Below the pieces are notes generated by a model, which saw only the letters and a list, made by a program, of their open reading frames with translations, had not been told where the DNA came from and did not search any database. A program made the position numbers and the translations under genes. A stretch of DNA of 64,000 nt from positions 62,001 through 126,000 of the forward strand of contig NZ_JAAAKW010000012.1 of the NCBI RefSeq assembly GCF_009905615.1, given 5' to 3'. This stretch comes from Pseudomonas sp. SLFW (GTDB taxonomy: Bacteria; Pseudomonadota; Gammaproteobacteria; Pseudomonadales; Pseudomonadaceae). Of this stretch, positions 35,968 through 45,166 are shown piece after piece; the stretch's first letter is position 1; the number at the start of each line of letters is the position of its first letter.

Positions 35968-38253
35968 CTATTTCAACACCAATAACCGATAAACCCCCGC
36001 CTCGCTCTCGATCCCATGGGTGTCATGGGTGAACCCCGGAAACGACTTGTCGAAACTCTCCAGCGCCCGGAGATACGCCAGCACCGCTCCGTCCGTGGCC
36101 CCTACGTGTTCGCCCGGCATCAGCAGCGGAATGCCGGGCGGATAAGGCACGATGCCTGTCGCGGCGATGCGGCCGGCGGCCTCTTCCAGCGTCACTTGCT
36201 CGACTTCGTTTCTGACCAGTTTTTCGTACGCCTCCACCGGGCTGAACTCCGCCTTGGGCAGCGTGCCGAACGCCTGGGCCATGGTCGCTGTGGTTTTGTT
36301 CTTTTTCATGGCCGCGAAGATTTCTTCGGACAAGTCCTTCAAGCCCATCCCTGTGTAGCGCTGCTGATTGGCGGTCAGCAAATCGGGCAGGCACAGCTCC
36401 AGTTCGAGGTTGGTGTCGTAGTCGCGCTTGAAGTCCAACAGCGCGTTCACCAGCGTGCCCCACTTGCCTTTGGTGATGCCGATGGAGAACAAAAACAGAA
36501 TCGTGAAATCAGTGGTTTTTTCGACGACGATCCCCTGCCGCCCGAGGTACGCGCTGAGCACACACGCCGGGATACCGAAGTCGAGCAGGTTGCCGTCGTC
36601 GCCCATGCCGGGGCTGAGGATCGACACTTTGATCGGGTCAAGCATGCAGTAGCCGTCTTCGATGTTGCCGAAGCCGTGCCACACCTCATTCGGGTGCAGC
36701 ACCCAGCAATTGGGGTCGGTCTTGAGCTTGAGCGGATCGACTTCGTGAAACGGAATCGAGGTCGCGCCGACCGGCACTGACGGCGGCTGCCAGCACGAGA
36801 AAAACCAGTCATCGTTGCTGAGCATGTCGCTCTGCATGCGCGAGATCACCTGGCGGAACGCGATGGCTTCTTCGATGGATTCGTTGGTCAGAATCTGCCC
36901 GCTGGGAGCCTCCATCATCGCCGAGCTGACGTCGCACGAAGCCATGATCGCGTAATTGGGCGAGGTCGAAGCGTGCATCATGTAGGACTCATTGAAGCGC
37001 CCGTGAGGAATCGGATTGCGCCCATTGCGCACGTGGATCATCGACGCCTGAGACAGCGCCGCCAGGAGTTTGTGGGTTGATTGCGTGGCGAACACGGTCG
37101 GCTTCGTCGGGTCGTGATCGTCCGGATTGCCGTGCATCGCGAAGCGGTCCTTGTACAGCGGGTTGAAGCGCGCATAGCCGTACCACGCCTCGTCGAAATG
37201 CAGCCGATCGACGCTCTGCCCCAGTAGCTCTTCGACGCGGGTGACGTTGTAGGTCAGGCCGTCGTAGGTGGAGTTGGTGACGATGGCGTGCACCGGCTTC
37301 GGGTCGATGTGGCTTTTGACCAGCGGGTTACTGACGATAGCGGCTTTCACGCCCTCGGCGCTCAGGGTCTGCGGCAGGATCGGGCCGATGATGCCGAAAC
37401 GGTTGCGGGTCGGCACCAGATAGGTCGGAATCGCACCCGACAGGGTCATCGCGTGCTCGGCGGACTTGTGACAATTGCGATCACACAGAGCGATCTGATC
37501 ACGCGTGACGCTCGCCATGAGGATGACGCGGTTGGACATCGACGACCCGTTGGTCACGTAGTACGTGCGATGGGCGCCGAAGACCTTGGCGGCGTAGCGT
37601 TCGCCTTGGCCGATGGGGCCGCTGTGGTCGAGCAACGAGCCGAGTTCGCCGACCGAAATCGAAAGGTCAGAGCGCAGCAAGTTTTCCCCGAAAAACTCGT
37701 AGAACGCCCGGCCCGCAGTGCTTTTCAGAAACGCCGTGCCGCCCGCATGCCCCGGTGTGTGCCAGGAATATTCGTAGCTGCGGGCGAACTTGAGCAACGC
37801 GCCGAACATCGGTGGCAACACCGCCTGACGATAGCGTTCGATGGCGGCCATGATGCGCCCGCTGAGGAAGCGGCTGGTGTCTTCCGGCAGCCAGATGAAG
37901 TCGTCGGCGTGCTGCATGACGATCAGTGGCACGCTGGACGCGGTGCTGCGGTCGCTGATCAAAAACACCGGCACCCGGGTGTTGCGCTCGCGCAGGGTGG
38001 TGAGCAGGTCGATGCATTCCTGGTGGTCCGGGCTGTCGTCCATCTCCCAACTGAGCAGAACGCACTGGATCGCCGGGTCAGTGCTGAGGATCGACTTGGC
38101 GTCGCTCAGGCTCTCCGAGGTCAGCACGCTGATGGAGCGTTCTTCGACATCGCTGATCAGCTGGATCAAGGCCCGGCCGAACACGCTGCGTTTGTCGGGC
38201 TGCTTGGTAACCAGGAGCGCCAGCATGCCGAGCAGGTGTCTGTATTCCGTCAT
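35968..38253 (-). CDS. Biodegradative Orn/Lys/Arg decarboxylase (AdiA-like)
   Basis: 761 aa, fold-type I PLP enzyme with an N-terminal response-regulator-like wing (about 1-130). PLP lysine K395 in STHKLLAALSQASMIH; the segments RLHFDEAWYGYARFNPLY and MLDPIKVSILSPGMGDDG are close to arginine decarboxylase AdiA, while parts such as GTAFLKS and SVGELGSLLDHSGP also resemble CadA. The product is agmatine or cadaverine with CO2, consuming a proton (acid resistance). Starts inside the stop codon of the antiporter gene (ATGA overlap), so the pair is coupled. The substrate needs a biochemical test. Confidence 0.88.
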   Translation of the reverse strand: MTEYRHLLGMLALLVTKQPDKRSVFGRALIQLISDVEERSISVLTSESLSDAKSILSTDPAIQCVLLSWEMDDSPDHQECIDLLTTLRERNTRVPVFLISDRSTASSVPLIVMQHADDFIWLPEDTSRFLSGRIMAAIERYRQAVLPPMFGALLKFARSYEYSWHTPGHAGGTAFLKSTAGRAFYEFFGENLLRSDLSISVGELGSLLDHSGPIGQGERYAAKVFGAHRTYYVTNGSSMSNRVILMASVTRDQIALCDRNCHKSAEHAMTLSGAIPTYLVPTRNRFGIIGPILPQTLSAEGVKAAIVSNPLVKSHIDPKPVHAIVTNSTYDGLTYNVTRVEELLGQSVDRLHFDEAWYGYARFNPLYKDRFAMHGNPDDHDPTKPTVFATQSTHKLLAALSQASMIHVRNGRNPIPHGRFNESYMMHASTSPNYAIMASCDVSSAMMEAPSGQILTNESIEEAIAFRQVISRMQSDMLSNDDWFFSCWQPPSVPVGATSIPFHEVDPLKLKTDPNCWVLHPNEVWHGFGNIEDGYCMLDPIKVSILSPGMGDDGNLLDFGIPACVLSAYLGRQGIVVEKTTDFTILFLFSIGITKGKWGTLVNALLDFKRDYDTNLELELCLPDLLTANQQRYTGMGLKDLSEEIFAAMKKNKTTATMAQAFGTLPKAEFSPVEAYEKLVRNEVEQVTLEEAAGRIAATGIVPYPPGIPLLMPGEHVGATDGAVLAYLRALESFDKSFPGFTHDTHGIESEAGVYRLLVLK

Positions 38254-39674
38254 GGTTGAGTCTCCAATGTGGCCTGATTCACGGTGTTAAGCGGCAAGCT
38301 GTTCACGGGGATCGGCTCGCCTACGATGTGCTGCGCCGACACGGTCTGGGTCGGAACGCTATTGTTGAGGGCCTCCAGTTTGATCAGTCGCGTGTTGACG
38401 AAACCGAACAGCGTGTAGCCGACGATGGTCGCCACGCCGCCGAGCATCAGCGCCTGCTCGCCGGAACTGTAGAGCGCGAGGTAACTGTAGGCCGCAGCGA
38501 TGTAGGCAACGATGTTGGTGATAAGTGCCTTGTTGGCGGGCACGTTCGAGACTTTTTGCAGGGTCATCAGCGTCGCCATGGACAGGATGTACGGCACCAG
38601 ATTGGTGACCACCGCGAGGTTCACGAGGGTGTCGAACTGCTTGGCTAGGTCGGGGCTGATGGTCAGCAGGGCCATGGCCGTCTGCATTGCCAGCAGGATC
38701 AGCATGCTGATGATCGGCACCCCGTGTTTGTTGGCCTTGGCGAAGATCGGCAGGAAGTAACCGGTGTCTGCCGAACTCTTGAACACCTGCGCGACGGTGA
38801 ACTGCCAGCCCAGCAGCGAACCGATGCAGGCCAGGACCATCAACCCCATCACCACGTTGCCGATCAGGGGGGTGAACATCTTGGCGAACACCAGGCCGAA
38901 AGGCGCGGTGGAGGACACCAGCTCGGCGTTTTCGACGATGCCTGCAATGACGTTGGTGGACACGATGTAGATCACCGCTGCGCCCAGCGTTCCACCCAGC
39001 ACGGCAATGGGTACGTTCTTCTCGGGGTTTTCCACAGCGTCACCGTTGGCGCACGCCGACTCTAGCCCGAGGAACGCCCACAGTGTGATTGCCACCGATG
39101 CGCCCGCGGCCTCGTACCAGGTTTTGTCGTGAGGGTTCCAGCCCGCCGCGTAGATGCTGCTGTCGAACCAGAACCAGCCGATGGTCGAGACCAGCACCAC
39201 CGGCGCGATGACGCCCCACACTGTCACAGCGCCAATCTTGCCGGTAATGCTCGCGCCGCCGAAGTTGGCAAAGGTGGTAATCCACAACAACGCAATCGTT
39301 GCGAGGCCGACTTGCACCGCGCCCAGCTTTATATCGAACAGCGTCTGGATATACCCCACCGCCGTAATACTGATGGCCACATTGGCAATCAGTAATGAGA
39401 GGCCGTAAGTGTAATTTGTGATGTAGTTCCCGGATTTACCAAACGTGTACTCGGCATACCCGCCCATGCCCCCCGTCTTGCGACTGAGCATGCCGCAACG
39501 CGCGAACGCATACGCCAGCGCCAGTGAGCCGGTGGCCGTGATCAGCCAGGAGAGAATTGAAATACCGCCGACTTCGGCGAGTTTGGTGGGCAATAACACA
39601 ATGCCGGAACCCAACATGTTGACGGCCGTCAACATGGTCAGTTGTCCCACGCTCATTTTCTTTGCGACTGACAT
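38250..39674 (-). CDS. Basic amino acid/polyamine antiporter (PotE-like APC family)
   Basis: 474 aa with 12 hydrophobic segments. The N-terminal half closely follows PotE: NMLGSGIVLLPTKLAEVGGISILSWL, GGMGGYAEYTFGKSGN, LWAFLGLESACANGDAVENPEKNVP. It exchanges an amino acid for its decarboxylation product across the inner membrane. First gene of the two-gene operon with the decarboxylase. The tail (about 440-474) is longer than E. coli PotE. PotE-like sequence suggests ornithine/putrescine, whereas the partner enzyme looks arginine-type. Confidence 0.9.
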   Translation of the reverse strand: MSVAKKMSVGQLTMLTAVNMLGSGIVLLPTKLAEVGGISILSWLITATGSLALAYAFARCGMLSRKTGGMGGYAEYTFGKSGNYITNYTYGLSLLIANVAISITAVGYIQTLFDIKLGAVQVGLATIALLWITTFANFGGASITGKIGAVTVWGVIAPVVLVSTIGWFWFDSSIYAAGWNPHDKTWYEAAGASVAITLWAFLGLESACANGDAVENPEKNVPIAVLGGTLGAAVIYIVSTNVIAGIVENAELVSSTAPFGLVFAKMFTPLIGNVVMGLMVLACIGSLLGWQFTVAQVFKSSADTGYFLPIFAKANKHGVPIISMLILLAMQTAMALLTISPDLAKQFDTLVNLAVVTNLVPYILSMATLMTLQKVSNVPANKALITNIVAYIAAAYSYLALYSSGEQALMLGGVATIVGYTLFGFVNTRLIKLEALNNSVPTQTVSAQHIVGEPIPVNSLPLNTVNQATLETQP

Positions 39675-39936
39675 TCCGTTGCCTCATTAAGATGAACTGA
39701 GAGGCTTTAGCTATAGCAAAGGTTTGTTACTAAGCAAGAAAGTCAGACTTTATCAGCAAGTAGCGAAGAGCCATCTATTACATAACTTCGCAATAAGTAG
39801 CGACGTGAATGGCCGTGTTTGAATAGGACAGAAATCGCTCGAATGGATCGATTATCCAGACGGAGTGAACGGGCTGTCTGGGTCCGGCTTGCCGACGGCA
39901 GCGATTTCAAGATCGCTGCCGCCAGCAAACTGCGCA

Positions 39937-40710
39937 CTATTGAGGAAGGCTGTCTTTCAAGCGTTCCATTACATCGTGATCGGTGCGCTCGAAACGCAAC
40001 GGCGTGGCGGAGATCCCGCCATGGGTCACGACGAAGGTTTCGCTGTCGTCGAAATCGGACCGTTCGTGACGGTCGATGTTGAGCCAGTAGTAACCCTGCT
40101 CGCGCATGTCGGTGCGCTGGGTGATGTTCAGGCCGTCCATGCGGCCGATGCCTTGGCGGGTGATCTGCAACGGCCCGGCCTCTCGCGGCTCGACGTCCGG
40201 GAAATTTACGTTGATACAAACGTCAGCGGCCCATTCCAGGCTGATCAATCGGCGAATCACGTCAGGCGCCAACGCGCGGGCAGTGCCCCACTTCACCGCA
40301 TCGCGACGAGTGAAAAACTGGCTCAGGGCAATCGACGGCACCCCCATCAGCAGGCCGGCCATCGCGGCGCCGACGGTGCCGGAGAACATGGTTTCGACGC
40401 CGAGGTTCGCGCCTTTGTTGATGCCCGAGAGCAGCAGCTGCGGCGGTTTTTCCATCAACTGACGGATACCAATGGCCACGCAATCCGCTGGTGTGCCCGA
40501 CACCGAAAAACGTCGCTCGCCTCGGGCTTTCACTCGCAAGGGATGATGAAGGCTGAGGGCATGGGAGATCCCGCTCTGATCCTGCTCCGGTGCGACGACC
40601 CAGACTTCATCGGCCAACTCCCGCGCCACCGCTTCCAGGACTTCAAGCCCCGGTGCGTCAATGCCGTCGTCGTTGGTGATCAGGATGCTTGCGATACGCG
40701 GATGGGACAT
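39937..40710 (-). CDS. surE: 5'/3'-nucleotidase SurE family protein
   Basis: 257 aa metal-dependent phosphatase. Motifs: ILITNDDGIDAPG (metal Asp pair), VVAPEQDQSGISHALSLHHPL, SVSGTPADCV and LLSGINKGANLG. The start MSHPRIASILITNDD has AAGGAGA upstream. Pseudomonads usually carry surE beside pcm and rpoS; this one, next to a decarboxylase locus and ampDE, is out of that context and may be a second copy. Monocistronic, flanked by a REP element. Confidence 0.87.
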   Translation of the reverse strand: MSHPRIASILITNDDGIDAPGLEVLEAVARELADEVWVVAPEQDQSGISHALSLHHPLRVKARGERRFSVSGTPADCVAIGIRQLMEKPPQLLLSGINKGANLGVETMFSGTVGAAMAGLLMGVPSIALSQFFTRRDAVKWGTARALAPDVIRRLISLEWAADVCINVNFPDVEPREAGPLQITRQGIGRMDGLNITQRTDMREQGYYWLNIDRHERSDFDDSETFVVTHGGISATPLRFERTDHDVMERLKDSLPQ

Positions 40711-40779
40711 GCGGGGTCTCCTTGGCAGAGGATGGATGTTTCGAAAGAGGTCACAACTTTCAGACAACGATGTGAGCAC

Positions 40780-40869
40780 CTGCAGGAGCGAATTTATTCG
40801 CGATTGACCGTTACATTCGGCACAACTCTGTCGCCTGAAACATCTTCGCGAATGAATTCGCTCCTACAG
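40780..40869. repeat. REP-type palindromic element
   Basis: CTGCAGGAGCGAATTTATTC and its inverted partner GAATGAATTCGCTCCTACAG, separated by about 45 bp. Between surE and ampE. Confidence 0.85.
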
Positions 40870-40903
40870 GATTCGGTGTCAGACGACATTTTTTGCAAAA
40901 ACT

Positions 40904-41740
40904 TCAAACAAACAACGTGAACAGCGCAAATCCGGCGTACCAGACGATGGCCGCGCGGATCAGCAATTCCCAGAGCACGTCCAGGCTGTTTACCCCCTCT
41001 ACGCCCACCACCGGCGCAGGCACTTCGCCCGCCACGCAACCGACCTTTGTGATCAGGGCTGATGCGCTGATGTTCCAGTTCAGCAACTCACTGAGCATCA
41101 CACGACTGACCGCGACGAAATTCCCCACCAACGCAAAGCTCGCGGCCAGTAAACGCACCGGCACCCAATCGAAGGCGTGGCGCAACTGCGTGGCCGTTTC
41201 AATCAGCGCAGGCGTCTTGCCGCGTTCGGAGGCCAGTGCCAGCAGTCGGTAAGCCAGCGCGGCCACAGGCCCCAGCACGAAGTACCAGAAAATGACGGCG
41301 AAAAAGCCCTGATAGACCTGCCACAGCAAATAGGTTTGCACGCCGCCGAGCAGCTCTTCTTCATTCTCGGCCTGCACGCCCAAATCACGATCCGCGACCA
41401 GCACCGCGGCCTCTTGATCCCCGCGCCGGCAGGCGTCGCGGAACGATCCCAGGTTGGCTTTGATATCGCCGCGCCCCAGGCTGTAGATCAGCACCCACAG
41501 ATGAATCGGCAGTGCCAGCCAGCCATAGGCCACCGAGCTGACAATCACCAACACCAGCGCCAACACGAGGCATGGCAGCAGCACCGTCAGCGTCAGAATC
41601 CACCAAGGACGTTTAGCCGTACGGGGATTGGATTCAAGCCGCCCCAACTGATTGAGCCAGGAGGCATCACGCTGAACACGCTGCCGCAGTGCAGAAAACT
41701 TCTCGATCCACACGGCCAACAGCAACACCAGAAAACTCAT
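40904..41740 (-). CDS. ampE: Beta-lactamase regulatory membrane protein AmpE
   Basis: 278 aa, four or so hydrophobic segments (1-14, about 48-90, about 140-170 and the last 20). It follows ampD with a 15-bp gap, the standard ampDE operon. AmpE is an inner membrane protein of the CobD/AmpE type whose part in ampC induction is minor. The ATG at 41740 lies behind GGAGCAGGTG; a GTG one codon earlier is possible. Confidence 0.92.
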   Translation of the reverse strand: MSFLVLLLAVWIEKFSALRQRVQRDASWLNQLGRLESNPRTAKRPWWILTLTVLLPCLVLALVLVIVSSVAYGWLALPIHLWVLIYSLGRGDIKANLGSFRDACRRGDQEAAVLVADRDLGVQAENEEELLGGVQTYLLWQVYQGFFAVIFWYFVLGPVAALAYRLLALASERGKTPALIETATQLRHAFDWVPVRLLAASFALVGNFVAVSRVMLSELLNWNISASALITKVGCVAGEVPAPVVGVEGVNSLDVLWELLIRAAIVWYAGFALFTLFV

Positions 41741-41755
41741 CACCTGCTCCTTGAT

Positions 41756-42304
41756 TCAGTCCTGCAATGCCGAACGAAAACGCGACCAGTCAAAACACGG
41801 GCCCGGATCGGTTTTGCGACCTGGCGCAATGTCGCTGTGCCCGGTAATCCGTTGTGTCGTGATCGCAGGCCAGGCCAGCTGTAACTGCCGGGTCAACGCG
41901 CTCAGCGTTTCGTATTGCGCATCGGTGAAAGGCTGATCGTCAGTGCCTTCAAGCTCGATGCCGATGGAGAAATCGTTGCACGTCTCGCGGCCCTCGAACA
42001 CGGAAACCCCAGCGTGCCAGGCACGATCAAGGCAAGAGACGAACTGGGTCAGCTCGCCATCACGCTCGATCAGAAAATGCGCGGAAACCCGCAGCTCAGC
42101 GATGCCCTCAAAGTAAGGGTGCTCTGTGACATCCAGCCGGTTTTGAAAGAATTGCTGAACCTTGCCCGTCTTGAACTGAGCAGGCGGCAGGCTGATGTTG
42201 TGGATCACCAGCAGCGAGATTTCCGCGTCGGGGCGAGCATTGAAATTCGGCGAAGGACAAAAGTGCGCGCCGTGGCACCAGCCGGTGGCGGGGTCCAATT
42301 GCAT
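41756..42304 (-). CDS. ampD: 1,6-anhydro-N-acetylmuramyl-L-alanine amidase AmpD
   Basis: 182 aa zinc amidase recycling cell-wall muropeptides; loss raises AmpC expression in species that carry ampC. Zinc ligands are visible as His in LLVIHNISLP, His in the HSDIAP segment and Asp in GRKTDPGPCFDW; the catalytic Glu region is GIELEGTDD. Cytosolic, no signal peptide. First gene of ampDE. No ampC is in this window. Confidence 0.96.
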   Translation of the reverse strand: MQLDPATGWCHGAHFCPSPNFNARPDAEISLLVIHNISLPPAQFKTGKVQQFFQNRLDVTEHPYFEGIAELRVSAHFLIERDGELTQFVSCLDRAWHAGVSVFEGRETCNDFSIGIELEGTDDQPFTDAQYETLSALTRQLQLAWPAITTQRITGHSDIAPGRKTDPGPCFDWSRFRSALQD

Positions 42305-42411
42305 GAAGGGTCCTTAAAGCGTGAATCGACAGCGGCCAGTATGCCCGCGATGAGAGGGGATGTGGGAGTCGGGAACAGGCAACGTGCATCCGAATGAATC
42401 ACCTGCGCCCT

Positions 42412-42503
42412 TGTAGGAGTGAGCTTGCTCGCGAAGAGGCACTTACATCCGCAGTAGCTTTAGCGTCAGAAGATCCGTCATCGCGAGCAAGCTCACTCCT
42501 ACA
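42412..42503. repeat. REP-type palindromic element (GTAGGAGTGAGCTTGCTCGCGA family)
   Basis: TGTAGGAGTGAGCTTGCTCG and the inverted CGAGCAAGCTCACTCCTACA about 45 bp later. Nearly the same arms occur at 58063-58152, so this is a second REP subtype. Between ampD and the DUF1631 gene. Confidence 0.87.
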
Positions 42504-42520
42504 GGGACAAGTCCGCCTCA

Positions 42521-44779
42521 TCAGCCCTTGAGCTTGCGCAGATTCCCCAGCACCGACTCCAGCGCCCGGTCGAACAGCAGCGAGTCATCCAGCACTCGAA
42601 TCGTCCCGCGACGAAACTCGACCGCCAGCCCCATGCGCGTCTTCTCCAGCACTTTCATGCCGGTCCGGTTGACGAACACGTAACGCCCGCTCGGCTCCAC
42701 GATAGCCGCGAGCTTGCAGCGCAGCTTGTGGTCTTCGTCTTCCTGAATCTCGACCCAACTGCCCAGACGCAGCTTGTCGACCTGCAACAAGCCTTCGTCG
42801 TTCTCCGGCAGATGCAGTGAAGGCTCGCTCAGCACTTGCTCGCCTGGCGCGACCAGCACGATTTCTTCGACCACCGCCATCATCGAAGGCCCGTCGGAGG
42901 ATTCGTCATAGACAGGTTCAAGCTGCTCGGCGGCTGCAATTTCTTCCGGCGTACGCGCAACGTGATTGAACGCCTGCACATGCAACGCTTCGAGTTGACT
43001 GAAAAACTCACTGGTGGCGAACGGGTCAAACGCCGCACTGCTGAGGCCATCGCGCAACGACTTGAGCAGCCCCGGCACGAGCTCCAACAGCTTCTGACGA
43101 GCATCGGCTTCGTCGTGAGGCTCGACACTCCAGATCAGATCGTCCATCGCCTGCAAACCGGCCTTCCACTCGCCGGATTGCTCGCCGTGCTTGAGGCACG
43201 TCAGCAGCAGCACTTTGCTCCAGGCCTCCTGCAACAGCCGCACGACCACTTCAGGCAGGGTCTTGCCGAGCAGACGATCATTGAGCGCTTGCTGCACCCG
43301 CTGACGCGCCAACTCTGCCAGCGCCCGGCCCTCTTCGGCATCGCGGGTACGCTGTTCAAGCAATTCGCTGCGACGACGCTCGTCGCTGGTGAAGGCGAGA
43401 AAATCCACCAACAGCTCGGTGAAGATCGCCGGATCGTCAACGAAGTCATGCAACAGGCGCTGCACGATTTGATCGATACGGGTGTAGAGCGAGTCCCGCT
43501 GGCTGTCGTCACGCCCGCCCCAGCCCAACGCAGCCGAGGCGATTTCGTTGAGCAGACGGCGCGCCGGGTGGCTGCCACGGCTGAAAAAGCTCTTGTCGAT
43601 GACGGCGACTTTGAGCATCGGAATCTGCAAGCGGCCAATCAGTGCGCGCAGCGAACTCGGCAGATTGCGGTCGTCGAGAATGAATTCGAACAGCATCGAC
43701 ACCAGGTTGATCACGTCCTCATCGACCGTGCCCACGGTGCGGAATTTGCCACTGCGCGCACTGACGCGGCTGATCAACTGCTCCAGTTGAGCACGCAGAT
43801 CAAAATCATCCGGCACCTCGGCGCGCGGCACGTGCTGCTGCAAATGGGACAGCAGACGCAGCAGGTCCGGGCTGGAAATCGGCCGACTGTCGGCGGAGGC
43901 ATTGGCCGGGCGCGGCGTCAGGTTGCCACGCACATGCACCAGCAATTCCTGCAACGCCGAAAACACTTCCTGCACGCTCTTGTCGAGCTTTTCGGCAGCC
44001 TGAACCAGCGCGGCACTGTCAGCCCGTTGCGCCTCGCCCGTCGGCGCAGCGCTGGAAGACCGATCCGTCGAGCGACGCGACGGCAGCACTTTCAAATCCG
44101 GCAACACACCGGCGGCGATCAACAATTGGTTGGCGGCTTCGTACAACTGATCGGCGTCGGCCAGCGCGTACTTCTCGAACAGCTTGAGGATGATCAGCTT
44201 GACCTTGATTTCAACGCCCAGATTCCGACCCGCCTGCAAGAAGAAATCGCACAGCAGTGTAGGACCCAGCGGATTGGTTTCGTCGGTGACGGGCTGAGGG
44301 ATCAGCTCATTGAGGCGCGTGGTCAACTGACTCAGGGCCACGCCGTCGCGGTTGACCACCTTGGTCACCATCGCATCGACGGCCACCGTACGCTCAAGGT
44401 CGTCATTGTGGACCAGCGCAAGTTTGTCGAAGGACACAGGCTCGTTGAGGATCGGCTCAGAGATTTCGTACTGGCCAAGGCGCAGAAATGATTCGAAGAA
44501 TTTGTCGAGGAAATTGCGCTCGATGCTCTTTCGCTTGAGCCGCAGGTCGCGCATGGCCTCGAAGAAGATGTTCTGCTCGGCATTGTTATGCGCCCGATCA
44601 GCCATCTCGAACAGCGTGTCGTCGGCGTTATCGAACAGGGTTTGCAGGCTTTCTTTCAGCTGCTGCGCGGCCTTGTCGCGCACTTGCAGGAGGACGACGG
44701 GCAGCCGAGCGACAGGCGAAGACCCCGGCTGATCCGGACCCGACTTGCTCAAAGGCACTACTTTACCGTCGTTCTGCAT
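42521..44779 (-). CDS. DUF1631 domain-containing protein
   Basis: 752 aa soluble, charged, mostly helical protein. DUF1631 members are often mis-named thymidine phosphorylase; no catalytic motif is visible. The start MQNDGKVVPLSKSG (behind AGGGG, 6 nt) matches family N-termini; a start 16 codons earlier adds MAVAVADLVEFDEG. A C-terminal beta part (about 670-752; LGSWVEIQEDEDHKLRCKLAAIVEP) has the look of a PilZ-like barrel (RCKLAAI...YVFVNRTGMKV), suggesting but not proving second-messenger binding. It sits between ampDE and nadC as in other pseudomonads. Confidence 0.85.
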   Translation of the reverse strand: MQNDGKVVPLSKSGPDQPGSSPVARLPVVLLQVRDKAAQQLKESLQTLFDNADDTLFEMADRAHNNAEQNIFFEAMRDLRLKRKSIERNFLDKFFESFLRLGQYEISEPILNEPVSFDKLALVHNDDLERTVAVDAMVTKVVNRDGVALSQLTTRLNELIPQPVTDETNPLGPTLLCDFFLQAGRNLGVEIKVKLIILKLFEKYALADADQLYEAANQLLIAAGVLPDLKVLPSRRSTDRSSSAAPTGEAQRADSAALVQAAEKLDKSVQEVFSALQELLVHVRGNLTPRPANASADSRPISSPDLLRLLSHLQQHVPRAEVPDDFDLRAQLEQLISRVSARSGKFRTVGTVDEDVINLVSMLFEFILDDRNLPSSLRALIGRLQIPMLKVAVIDKSFFSRGSHPARRLLNEIASAALGWGGRDDSQRDSLYTRIDQIVQRLLHDFVDDPAIFTELLVDFLAFTSDERRRSELLEQRTRDAEEGRALAELARQRVQQALNDRLLGKTLPEVVVRLLQEAWSKVLLLTCLKHGEQSGEWKAGLQAMDDLIWSVEPHDEADARQKLLELVPGLLKSLRDGLSSAAFDPFATSEFFSQLEALHVQAFNHVARTPEEIAAAEQLEPVYDESSDGPSMMAVVEEIVLVAPGEQVLSEPSLHLPENDEGLLQVDKLRLGSWVEIQEDEDHKLRCKLAAIVEPSGRYVFVNRTGMKVLEKTRMGLAVEFRRGTIRVLDDSLLFDRALESVLGNLRKLKG

Positions 44780-45166
44780 CAAGGACCCCTCGTCAAACTC
44801 AACCAAATCAGCCACTGCAACAGCCATAACCTGATCGCCAGTGGAGGCTTAACCTCCACATGGACGGATCGCGCAATGTGTAGTCCCTGGGGTGTACAGG
44901 CAGAACGTCAAACCTATGACGTCAAATACAAGGCGAAGTATCTTTCAAAATTTGTCCGCTAGCCAGCGGTGTCTTCGCCCCTCCAGGAATATAGGTGTGG
45001 GCAAAGGCTTACGTGAGCCGATAGACCACGGAAATCCCGTTCCATCGCATCAACGGCAAAAAAACCGACAAAGTGCAGGTCATGCATTCATTTGAGGGGT
45101 GAGAGACAGGTGGGTTGGTACAGGCGACTGCCTTATACTCCGGGCACTTAGTAAGTGGAGTCCGAT
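44780..45166. other. Intergenic region between DUF1631 gene and nadC
   Basis: 387 bp between divergent genes. It contains a 7-bp hairpin GTGGAGG-CTTAA-CCTCCAC at 44841-44859 (upstream of the DUF1631 gene) and a TATACT at 45134-45139 that could be the nadC -10. No gene seen. Confidence 0.55.
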
